From the NCBI GenBank assembly GCA_951813855.1, contig OX638380.1, positions 760,876 through 824,875 on the forward strand: 64,000 nt of DNA, read 5' to 3'. Position numbers and translations under genes: made by a program. Shown here piece after piece: positions 19,312 to 29,300 of the stretch (positions are counted from its first letter, which is position 1; every line of letters begins with the position of its first letter). This stretch comes from an uncultured Verrucomicrobiae bacterium. GTDB lineage: Bacteria; Verrucomicrobiota; Verrucomicrobiia; Limisphaerales; AAA164-E04. Below the pieces are notes generated by a model. The model made no database searches. It saw only the letters and a program-made list of their open reading frames with translations, and was not told the DNA's origin.

Positions 19312-19857
19312 TTGTTTGTGGCCGAATCGCTGACAACCAAACCGACGAAGGTCGACTCGCTGTCCGAACTGTTCGAACAGTTGGAGGCCCCCCTGCTCCA
19401 TTACGCCTGTCACATGGTCAAACGTCCCGAAATCGCCCAGGACCTGGTCCAAGAAGCTTTCCTCAAGCTGCACGCCGCTCCCGGCCTCGTCCGGCAACCA
19501 AAAGCCTGGTTGTACCGCACGATTCATAACCTGGCCGTCAACTACCACCGCAAGGAAAACCGCGTCGTCCCGTTGGTCCCGGACGGAGCGGAATCGCCGG
19601 CCCCCGAACCGGTCGCTCCCGAAACCGCTCCCGACGACCAGATCACCCGCCTGGAAACGATCGAACTGGTCCGGCAACTCCTCAGGGGCTTGCCCCCGAA
19701 ACAACAAGAATTATTGAGACTCAAATTCGAGGAAGACCTGTCGTACGAGGCTATTAGCGAACGAACGGGATTGAGCGTCGGCAACGTCGGGTACCGCCTG
19801 CACAAACTCATCAAATCTCTCGCCGCCCAGATCGAAAACCACGAAGATTTCAGATGA
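19312..19857 (+). CDS. ECF-type RNA polymerase sigma factor
   Basis: A sigma-70 family protein with only regions 2 and 4, 181 residues. Region 2 is ELFEQLEAPLLHYACHMVKR with DLVQEAFLKLHAAP and PKAWLYRTIHNLAVNYHRK. Region 4 is LLRGLPPKQQELLRLKFEED with LSYEAISERTGLSVGNVGYR, a normal helix-turn-helix. The frame starts at TTG 19312, with GTG 19318 as alternative. Its stop overlaps the start of the next gene (ATGA, 19854-19857), so the two are translationally coupled. By analogy with other ECF pairs, the downstream protein probably restrains it. Confidence 0.9.
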   Translation: MFVAESLTTKPTKVDSLSELFEQLEAPLLHYACHMVKRPEIAQDLVQEAFLKLHAAPGLVRQPKAWLYRTIHNLAVNYHRKENRVVPLVPDGAESPAPEPVAPETAPDDQITRLETIELVRQLLRGLPPKQQELLRLKFEEDLSYEAISERTGLSVGNVGYRLHKLIKSLAAQIENHEDFR

Positions 19858-22800
19858 ACGCTTCCCCTGATCCCTCCAAAGAGTCCGAAGCCCGAATCAC
19901 GGCTTGGCTCTTGAACGAATTACCGCCCGAAGAGCGCGACGCGGTCGAAACGGAGATCGCCCAAGACGCTTCCCTGTCGCAATTGGCCGAACAGCTGAAA
20001 CGAACCATCGCACTGCTCCGCGACGCCGCCTCGCCCGCCTTTGAGGCCGCCCGGCTTTCGCCCGAGCGGCGAACCGAACTATTGACCCGGCTCTCCGGCC
20101 CGGCAATTGCCGGGGGCAGATCGGCTCGATCCGGCCTGTTTCCCTGGTATGTGCCGCTGAGTGCCGCCGCCTGCCTGATCCTGACCTTCCATCTTCTGAT
20201 TTTCGTTCTCCCCGGCATCCAGCAACCCCGGTCGGGCCTAGCCAAAAACATACCGTGGGGACTGGAAAAGAACGACGGCCTCAGAGAAGAACCGAGCCGG
20301 AGAACCTCCGGCCGTCAAGCGGCGCCGTCTTCCGAAGCTTCGACGGCCCCGGCATCGCCCGGGAAGGACGAAAGCCTTACCGTGACAGCCGGAATCGCAT
20401 TCGACAGCGAGTTTTCGCAAGCAGCTAACGAGGCGGACCAGGATCACGGCCTAGCCCTCGGCTTCAGCTCCGACGCCCGCTCGGCCCGAGCGAGATCCGA
20501 CACCGCACAAATCGTCGAAAGCGCTCCGGTTCACGAAGAACCGGCTCCGACCGTGCTGACCCGGGGAAAATCCCTGAACGAATTAGGGCAACTCGATGCT
20601 CTGGCCACCGTCGAATCGGAAACGATCGCGGAAGGTTTCGCCGGCCGCTCCGCACTCGCCGACCAGCCGGTCGAAACCTTGTCGGCATTCCGGCCGCAAC
20701 GGGGCCAAGAGTTAAGCGGCGCTCGTCAAGGCGAGGAAAATATCCGGAGTTACTTTTTCCGCTCGGATAATCAGGGGCTCGAACCGGAAGGCGAACCTCC
20801 GGCCGTCAGTTTCGGACGCGACCTGAAAGAAACGGAGGAACTCGCCTCGCAAGAGAGCCGGCAGCAAAATCGGGCGAACCCGACGGATTCGTTCCGGCCC
20901 GAAGCGCTGGTCGCCGACGAGAGCCGAACCTGGGACTATCAGGAATCCGTGAAGCTGGCCGACCAGTTTGCCCCGCTGGAAGCCGCCGCCGGAGCCGACT
21001 TGTACGACATCGCGAAAGCCCCGCAAACCGCCGGACGAGGAATCCTACCCCGCTTCCAGCAAAACGCCGCGAACCAAGCCGCCGAAGCCGGCGAAACCCG
21101 TTCCCTGGCCCGGCACGAATCCCGGTTCGCCGCGGACAACGTGGCATTGGACTTTCGCATCCCGTCGGAGGACGAAATACCGGACCCGCCAAAGACGATG
21201 TTTCTGATGACGGGCCCGACGGCGGACGGAAAGCCGGTGCCGGACCCGGCCTTGCCGGCGAGCCGCAGAAAAGGCATCGCCGACCAAAGCTTGGCCGTCG
21301 GAGGCCGATTAGCCGAGGAAGCTCGCGACGGAACCGCTCTGGGCGGTGGAGCCTTCGGCGGTGCCCCTTCGGCGGCGCCCGCTCCCTTCGGCGAAGTAAG
21401 ATTCGACCCCGCTGGTGCCTTCGGCGGCGCCCCTTCGGCGGCACCCGCTCCCGCCGCCCAGCCCGAACGATTCCGCCGGCGTTTGGAAATTGACGGAGCC
21501 GACCTGCTATTGGAGAGTAAGCTGGCCGCGGTCGACGACTCCCCGGCCGACCCGAATCTCCCCTTGATCCCGCCGACCGCCGACTTTGAGGAATCCGACA
21601 GCCTGGCGATCGACTCGATATCGACCGGGGCGCGAGTGCCGGACGCTTCGCAACTGTCGCTCGGACTCGAACTCCCGACCGGAGAAATCGCCCTTGGGGA
21701 ATCGCTCGAAGAAAACCTCGTCGAACTCGAAGCGGCGCTCACCCCGCCAGGTTCGATCGAAGCCCGGTCGCGAGGCCGGATCTCGAAGCTAAGTTCGTTG
21801 GAGGAGGAAAGCGACGCTCGCGGCGGCGAGGCGGCGGCGGAGCGACTCTGGTTCCAAACGCCGACCGCTCCCGAACCGGCGATCACGGAAAGCCTCGCGA
21901 AAGCGGCGGCCCCGGCGAGGCGGCCGGCCAAGCCCCAGCGGCCGAAGAACTCCGCCCATTACCACCTGCTCCAACTCGCCCGCGTTCAACCGGTCTCCAC
22001 CTTCAGCCTCAACGCCAATCGCGCCTCGTTCGACGTCGCCGCCGCCAGTCTGGATCACGGCCGCTGGCCGGAACCTGCGACCGTTCGCCCGGAAGAATTC
22101 TACAACGCCTTCAACTACCGGGAACCCCTGCCGGTCTCCGACGCTCCCCTCGCCATCCACACCGAACAAGCGAGCTCGCCTTGGAAGGCGGGACAAGACA
22201 TACTCCGCATCGCCGTGCGGACTCGAGCCAGCGGCCGGCCCCGCCATTTGCCGCTCAACGTCGTCGTGCTGCTGGATCAATCCGGCTCGATGGAACGCCA
22301 CGACCGCCGGGTCATCGTCCAACTGGCCCTCCAATCGCTGGCGAAAAACCTGCAAGCGCAAGACCGGATCAGCATCGTCGGGTTCGCCCGCGAGACGCGA
22401 ATCTGGATCGACGGTTCCCCGGGCGACCGTGCCGCCCAGGAACTAAGCCGGCTCAGCGAACTGGTGCCGGAAGGCGGCACGAATCTGGAACTGGCCCTGA
22501 AAACCGCCTACGAACTCGCCCGCAAACACTACCGGCCCCAAGGACTGAATCGGGTGATCTTGCTGACCGACGGCGCCGCCAATCTGGGCAACACCGAGAC
22601 GGCTTCCCTGCAAGCCGAAGTCCAACGTCAACGCCGCTCGGGCATCGCGCTGGATTGTTTCGGCATCGGCTGGGACGGCTACGACGACGAACGGCTGGAG
22701 GCGCTGACCCGCAACAGCGACGGGCGCTACGCCTTCCTGAACCGTCCGCCCCAGGTGGAAACCGATTTTCACCACCATCTGACCGACGCGTTGAGCGTGG

Positions 22801-23309
22801 CCGCGCGCAACGTCAAGGTGCAACTGTCGTTCTTTCCCGAACGGGTCGTGAGTTACCGGCTGATCGGGTTCGCCAAACACCGGTTGAACGAGGAAGATTT
22901 CCGTGACGACACCGTCGACGCGGCCGAGCTTTCCGAAGCCGAATCCGGCACGGCGCTCTACGCGATCACGATCGACCGCGACGGCACTGGCCCCGTCGGC
23001 GAATTGACCGTGAGATATCAGGATCCGGAATCCGGCGCCTACCGCGAACGGCATCAGCTGGTCCCCTACCGCCCGGACATTCCCGCTCTCGAATCCGCTT
23101 CGCCCGCCATGCAACTGGCGGCCGCTTCCGGTTTATTCGCGGAACGGCTGGCGCTGATCCCTTACAGCCAAGGAGTAGAACTTTCGGCGATTGCCGGCCT
23201 GGTCGACCGGGCCGCAGCCGCCTTCCCGCTCGACCCGACGGTCCGGCAACTGCAAACGATGGCGCTCCAGGCGCTCAGTCTGGAATCCACCCGCCCGAAT
23301 ACGCCTTGA
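19854..23309 (+). CDS. Membrane-anchored von Willebrand A protein with anti-sigma-like N-terminus
   Basis: 1151 residues. Residues about 1-90 are soluble and helical (ITAWLLNELPPEERDAVETE), like the cytosolic head of anti-sigma/YfbK-type proteins but without zinc-binding Cys/His. One membrane helix follows (YVPLSAAACLILTFHLLIFVL, about 97-120), then some 650 low-complexity residues. The vWA domain starts near residue 798: LNVVVLLDQSGSM carries the DxSxS metal site, with GFARETRIWIDGS and RVILLTDGAANLGNT. A C-terminal DUF3520-like part follows (ALIPYSQGVELSAIAGLVDR). The topology predicts sigma factor inside and metal-ion adhesion domain outside. It overlaps the sigma stop by 4 bases and is followed closely by the giant protein. 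Confidence 0.85.
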   Translation: MNASPDPSKESEARITAWLLNELPPEERDAVETEIAQDASLSQLAEQLKRTIALLRDAASPAFEAARLSPERRTELLTRLSGPAIAGGRSARSGLFPWYVPLSAAACLILTFHLLIFVLPGIQQPRSGLAKNIPWGLEKNDGLREEPSRRTSGRQAAPSSEASTAPASPGKDESLTVTAGIAFDSEFSQAANEADQDHGLALGFSSDARSARARSDTAQIVESAPVHEEPAPTVLTRGKSLNELGQLDALATVESETIAEGFAGRSALADQPVETLSAFRPQRGQELSGARQGEENIRSYFFRSDNQGLEPEGEPPAVSFGRDLKETEELASQESRQQNRANPTDSFRPEALVADESRTWDYQESVKLADQFAPLEAAAGADLYDIAKAPQTAGRGILPRFQQNAANQAAEAGETRSLARHESRFAADNVALDFRIPSEDEIPDPPKTMFLMTGPTADGKPVPDPALPASRRKGIADQSLAVGGRLAEEARDGTALGGGAFGGAPSAAPAPFGEVRFDPAGAFGGAPSAAPAPAAQPERFRRRLEIDGADLLLESKLAAVDDSPADPNLPLIPPTADFEESDSLAIDSISTGARVPDASQLSLGLELPTGEIALGESLEENLVELEAALTPPGSIEARSRGRISKLSSLEEESDARGGEAAAERLWFQTPTAPEPAITESLAKAAAPARRPAKPQRPKNSAHYHLLQLARVQPVSTFSLNANRASFDVAAASLDHGRWPEPATVRPEEFYNAFNYREPLPVSDAPLAIHTEQASSPWKAGQDILRIAVRTRASGRPRHLPLNVVVLLDQSGSMERHDRRVIVQLALQSLAKNLQAQDRISIVGFARETRIWIDGSPGDRAAQELSRLSELVPEGGTNLELALKTAYELARKHYRPQGLNRVILLTDGAANLGNTETASLQAEVQRQRRSGIALDCFGIGWDGYDDERLEALTRNSDGRYAFLNRPPQVETDFHHHLTDALSVAARNVKVQLSFFPERVVSYRLIGFAKHRLNEEDFRDDTVDAAELSEAESGTALYAITIDRDGTGPVGELTVRYQDPESGAYRERHQLVPYRPDIPALESASPAMQLAAASGLFAERLALIPYSQGVELSAIAGLVDRAAAAFPLDPTVRQLQTMALQALSLESTRPNTP
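21351..21452 (+). repeat. Two direct copies of a 36-base coding repeat
   Basis: Copies at 21351-21386 and 21417-21452 differ at a few third positions and encode AFGGAPSAAPAP within the extracytoplasmic linker of the vWA protein. Likely unstable in copy number between strains. Confidence 0.75.
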
Positions 23310-23335
23310 TATCGATTCGACTACCCGGTAATCCC

Positions 23336-26300
23336 ATGCAAGCTCATCTGATTCGCCACGGCTTTCTCCTGCTCCTGACGGCCTCGGCCCTCTGGGCCGC
23401 CGGCTCCCTTTGGGGGCAAGAGGCAGCGGCGCTGCCCGCCGACAACATCGAAGTGTCCGGAAAACTGAACCGACAGCGAGCGGAACTGACCATTTTCGCC
23501 GACCTGCTCGAAGGGGCGACGGCGACCAACCGGCTCCTGTACACCAGCCGGGTCACCCGGACGCTGAAGTTGGAGTCTCAATCGATCCTGGATCGCCGAA
23601 CCGTCGAATTCCGCCGGGTACAAGGTGCGTTCGAACGCATCCGCCTGGGGCTGGCCGATGGCGACCGGCCCGACCGGGTAACCGGCGACGGACTGCTCAG
23701 CTGGAGCTTGCAGCAAACAGAAACCACCAACCGGGCGCTGCTGCTGGAGTTCACGGAATCCGAAACTCCGCGCGAAACCGTCACGGTCACGATCGATACC
23801 GTTACCGAACCGGACGACTTGCCCTACCGTCACGAACTGCGCAACCTGCAATTCGAGTATCCGACCTTGGCCAGCGGCGAAATCCTGATCGCCGCCGCGC
23901 CGGAACTGACGTTCGAACTCACCGGCGAATCCGGCCTGATCGGCAGCTCGGACGGCGCGGACGAACTCGGCGACCTTCCGGCTCCTGCCGATCGCCGGTT
24001 CCGGTTTTTCGCGACCGACTACCGGGCCGAACTCGCCGTCGCGCCGTCAGACCCCGACGCCTTGCGGGTCAACCTGAGCGAATTAACCGTCAAGGGCCAG
24101 CTTCAGGACGATTTGCTGCATTTCGAAGTAACCGCCACCGCCGCCACCCAAAACCCGCGCGGGGCTCAGATGCCGCTCTTGAGCGGCGGAGCGGCGATCG
24201 TCGGGCTCCGGCTTCCCGAGCAGGTCTCGCTGCGCAAAACTCCGGGCGGTTACGCGCTCCATCTGGCCCGCCCCGGCACCTACCCCGTCACGTTCGACTT
24301 CGCCGCCCGGATCGTAGAACAAGACGGCTGGTTCCAGACTCGTTTTCGACTGCCCGCCGCGGCCTTGTTGCCCCTGCAACTCGAGGCGTTCGACGAGGCC
24401 ACGGAATTCCGGCTCGTCAACGGCGGTTCGTTCGCCGCGAACCAAACCGGCTTTCTCACCTATGTCCCCGCCGACGGCCGGGTGTTGCTGACCTGGCGCT
24501 CGCTCCAGGAAGCGGAATCGTCGAAGCTGTTCTACAACACCGAATCGCATACGGTGATCCGGATCGGGACCGGCGTCATGCGGCAGAACTCGGCCACCGT
24601 CGTCACCGTCATGCAAGGCAACTTGCGCGAACTGCGGTTCGACGTCGCGGGCGCCGGCGAAATCACGCGGGTGACGGCCACCGACATCCTGTCGTGGGAA
24701 GTGGTCCCGACCGATAATCCCGCCGTTCGCGAATTGGTCGTGCGCTTCAATCAGGCCCAGACCGAAACCTGCCAAGTCGATATCACCACGCTGTCGACCC
24801 TGGGCAGTTTCCCCCTCGAAACCCAACCCGTCAAAATCACGCCCCAGGGAGCGACCCGGCATCACGGACTCATCGAAGCTTACAACGAAGGAGCCGTCCG
24901 GCTCAACGTGGTCAATACCGCCGGGCTCTCGCGCATTTCGCCCGGCAGCCGGACCGACCCGAACCAGAATCCCCAGCGGCAGGCCTATCCGTCCCAACAT
25001 TTCGCGTTCCGGCATTCCTCGACCGATTACGCCTTGACCGCCCAGGTCGACGATATCGAACCGGAGATCTCCGCCTCCGCCCTCATCGCTTACCACCTGG
25101 GGCACGATCAGACCCGCATCGAAGCCGACCTCGACCTGGAGATTCGCGAAGCTCCCATCCGGGAACACGTCCTGACGATCCCTTCGGACTACGTCATCGC
25201 CGAAGTCAACGCCCACCGCCTGGCCGACTTCTTCGTCGGCGACGCCGAGGAGGAGGGCACGGCGACGCTACGGCTGGAATTCGAGCAACCCGTGTTCGGC
25301 CGGCAGCAAATCCGGTTGCGGCTGGAGAAAAACGAGGCGCTGGAAGGAACCCTGTGGAACCTGGGCCGGATCGTGTCCCAGGCGACCCGGCAATTCCGCG
25401 GGCACATCGGCGTGTCTTCGATTCAGGGGTTCCGGCTGATTCCCGAGACCTTCAGCGGCGTCTCCGAAATCGCCACGGTCTATTTCCCCAACCAGTTGGA
25501 AGGCTTGCAGGCGGCGTTCCGGATCACCGAATCCGAATGGAACGTCAGTTTGAACGCCAATCCGATTCCGCAAGCCATCCAGGCGGAATGCACGCACCTC
25601 TACACCATCGGCAACGGCCTGATTTACGGCAGCAGCCTCGTCCAACTGGCCATTTCGGGCGCTCCGGTCGACCTGCTGCAATTCTCGATTCCGGAGGAGT
25701 ATCAGAACGTGGAGTTCACCGGCAAGGAAGTGCGGAACTGGATTTCGACGGACTCGGGCTACGACGTCGTGTTGCAAACGCCGATCATCGGCTTCTATAC
25801 GATTCTGGTCTCCTACGAGCGTCCGTTCCAGGACGAAGCGGACGTGCTCGACGCGACCGGTTCCTTCCCGCTCAACACCGTATCCGAGCGGGGGACCATC
25901 ATCCTCTCCAGCAACCGCCAGATTCAATTGGACGACGGCGGCGAAGCGACGACGCTGATCCGCCTGGCTCCGGAGGAACTGTCGTCCGAACACCGCTTGT
26001 TGCTGACGCAACCGATCCTGACCGCCTACCAGTACCATCAACGGCCGTTCGCCCTGAATATCGGACTGTCCACCCTCAACGAAGGCAGTTCGGTGCGGCA
26101 GATCGTCGACCGCGCCGACATCCGCACGCGGATCGCTCAAGACGGCCAGACCGTGACCAGCGCCAGTTACTTCGTCAAATCCACGGGCTCGCCTCACTTC
26201 CGCTTGCTCCGTCCGAACCAGAGTCAACTCTGGTCGGCCAGCGTCAACGGCGAAAAAGTCATTCCCATCACCGCCGACGGCGCCAGCCTCATCCCCTTAC

Positions 26301-29300
26301 GCGCCGAAGCGGACGCCAACCAATACCACCAGGTCGATATCCAACTGGCTTCCAGCGCCTCGGAAGCCAATCCGATCACCATCGCCTTGCCGCAACTGGG
26401 CGTACCCGTCCTCTATTCGAACTGGCGGTTGGAAGCGGCCTACGGCCAGCGCTTGCGCCACCTCGACGGCAACGTCGTTCCCAAGCAGGAAACCCGGCGC
26501 TCGAACGGCTACCGCCAATTGCAGCAATTAATGTACGGGAGCGGCCCCTGGCCGGCCGGCGCCCTCCTGAAACTGACGGTCGCGGCCGCCATGCTGGGCC
26601 TGGCGGCCGTCGTCTTCCTCTTTAGCGGCCAAGCGCAAATCCATCGGTTCAAATGGCGGCACGTCATCGGGCTCAGCGTCGGGGCGCTGGCCGGCGTCTC
26701 GGGCGTCCTGATCCTGGGATCGGTCAGCTCGGGAGCCCTGAACCGACCCTTGCCGGCGGCGCAAAATAATCTCGAATTAGAACTGTCCCTGACGCTGCCC
26801 GAACAGCCGCCGGAGGTGACGATCGAAAACCGTTCCGTCGATTACGTCTTCAACGATTATCTGGGGTACGGCTGGCCGCTGGCGCTGGCCGCCGGATTGC
26901 TGCTGGCCCTGGCGATCTACCGGTGGACGCCCGGGCAGCGCACCCTCGCCGAATTCGGCGTTTGGCTGTTGATCTTCCTGAGCGTCCTTTCCTGGCCCCG
27001 CGGCGGCGCCGTCGCTCTGCTGCTGCTCCTGGGCTTTTTCCTGCGCTACCTGCTCTGGCCGGCCTTCGCCTCGGCTTGGCGGCACCGCCGGAAGTTCGTC
27101 CGCGAAACCGCCGTTCCGGCGCTGTTGCTCTGGGGGATCGGCACGTTCGCCGCTCCGGCGGCCGCCGCGGCCGGGTTCGCCGTTCCCAACTCAGTCCAAC
27201 AGGAAGTGACGATCGGCGAACTGCACGCGACCGGCGAAGTCTCGTTGTACTGGGACGCCCGGGAACGGGAACAGCTCGTGTTATTGCGCGCTCCGGGCAT
27301 CCTGACCGGACTCTCACTTGACGAGAGCCGGTTTCGGCTCTCCAAAACGGGTTCGAACGTACTGACCAACACCCTCACGGCGCTGCAGGACGGCCCGGCG
27401 CTCATCCGGTTCACCTATCAAATTCCGATCGACCGGAACCAGAAACCGGACGGCTTCGTCCTGCCGACTCATTTCGGCTTGATCAACAAGTTGCACTTCG
27501 AGTTGTCCGACCGGAACGCCGAATTGCTGATCCCCCAGGCCATTTCCGTCAGTCGCGACGAGCCGGAGAACCCGCAATCCCGCTCCTGGACGGTCATTCC
27601 TGAGCCGGTCAACGACTTGCTCGTTCATTGGCGGCCCCGCCAACGCGACCGGAGCGAAGAGGCCGCCGTTTATTTCGCGGAGATCACCACCCTGTTGACG
27701 CCCAGTTTTGGCTTGATCGAAGGCTTCCAGGACATCGCGATCCGGCCCGCTCAAGGCGAAATCGGCAACGTCCAATTGCAGGTGCCGGCCGGCATCACCA
27801 TCAACGATGTCCTGGTCGACGATTTATCCCAATGGCGCTTCGAACCCGAACTGGGGCGGTTGAAAATCGATCTGAACCAACCCAAAAGCCAACCCTTCCT
27901 GATTCGGATCCGCTCCCAATGGATCGCCGAGGCGCTGCCTTACACCGCGACGCTCGCTCTGCCCACCGTCGAAAACGTCTCGGGCCAGGTCGGCACGATC
28001 GGCATCGGCACCGGCAACGAAACCCAGATCCGGGCGCTGACGCCGACGAACCTGGTGCCGATCGATCCCCAGGACTTTCCCCGCAGTCTGCTGTTGCTCT
28101 GCCACCAATACTTCCCCGACGTCAGGGTGCGGCACGCCTTCCGTTACGGCGATACCGACGCCTCCCTGGAATTGTCGGTCGAAGCCGTGGCGCCGCAAGT
28201 CACGGTGAACACCCAAGAACGGCTGTCGATCGGCGAAGACCGGACGCTGCTGGCCACTTCCATTCTGGCGAACGTATCGCGGGCCGGCGTGTTTCAGTTG
28301 AGTTTCGCCCTGCCCGAAGCGATGAACATCGACAGCGTCAGCGGCGACCGCCTCAGCCACTGGACCGAGGCGGCGGCCGACGACGCCAAAGTCATCACCC
28401 TGCATCTCCGGGAAAAGCATCAGGGCGAGCTCCGGTTCGACGTGACGCTTTCCGGACCGGGAATTCCCCTCGAGGAAACCTGGACGGCGCCCAAGATCTC
28501 GATCCGGGAAGCTCACCGGCAGCGGGGCCAGTTGCTGGTCATTCCGGAACAAGGTATCCGCTTGCAACTGACCACGCGGGAAAACGTGTCACCCATCGAC
28601 CCGCGGAAACGGGGCGTCAACACGAACGGCGCGCAGGCGTTCGATCTGCTCAACGGCGACTGGAACTTGATTTTCGGCGTGGAACAGGTGGCGCCCTGGA
28701 TCGAAGTGGCTTCGCTGCAGGATTGCCTGTTTTCCGAAGGGAAAACCGACGTGACCATCTTCCTGGACTTTTTGGTCAAGAACACGGCCGTCAAATCCCT
28801 GAGCCTGACCGTCCCGGTCACGGCCAACAACGTCCGCTTCGAAGGCCAATACATCGCCGATTCGATCCGCACGCCGATGCCCGACGACAATCGCGATCAC
28901 TGGACGATCCGGTTGCAACGCCGCGTCATCGACCACTACCGCCTGGTGCTCCGCTATCAGACGGCGCTCCCGGAAGACGACGCCCTGCTCGAATTGCGGG
29001 GAGCCATCGTCGGCGACGCCAATTTGCAGCGCAGTTTCCTGGCGCTCCGCACCCGGGGCCGGCTGCAGGTCGCCATCGACCAGTTGCCCGAGTCGCTCTA
29101 CGTCACCGACTGGCACAATATCCCGCGCAACCTGCAACGCAATTTGCCGGACAATCTGACGGTCGAACACAGTTTCCGGGCCGTCTCGTCGGATTTCCGC
29201 CTGCCGTTAACCGTCTCACGCCGGCAGATCACGCCGACCTTGACCGCCCAGGTCAACCGGTTCGATCTGACCACGATCCTGTCGCAAAACGGCAGTGCGC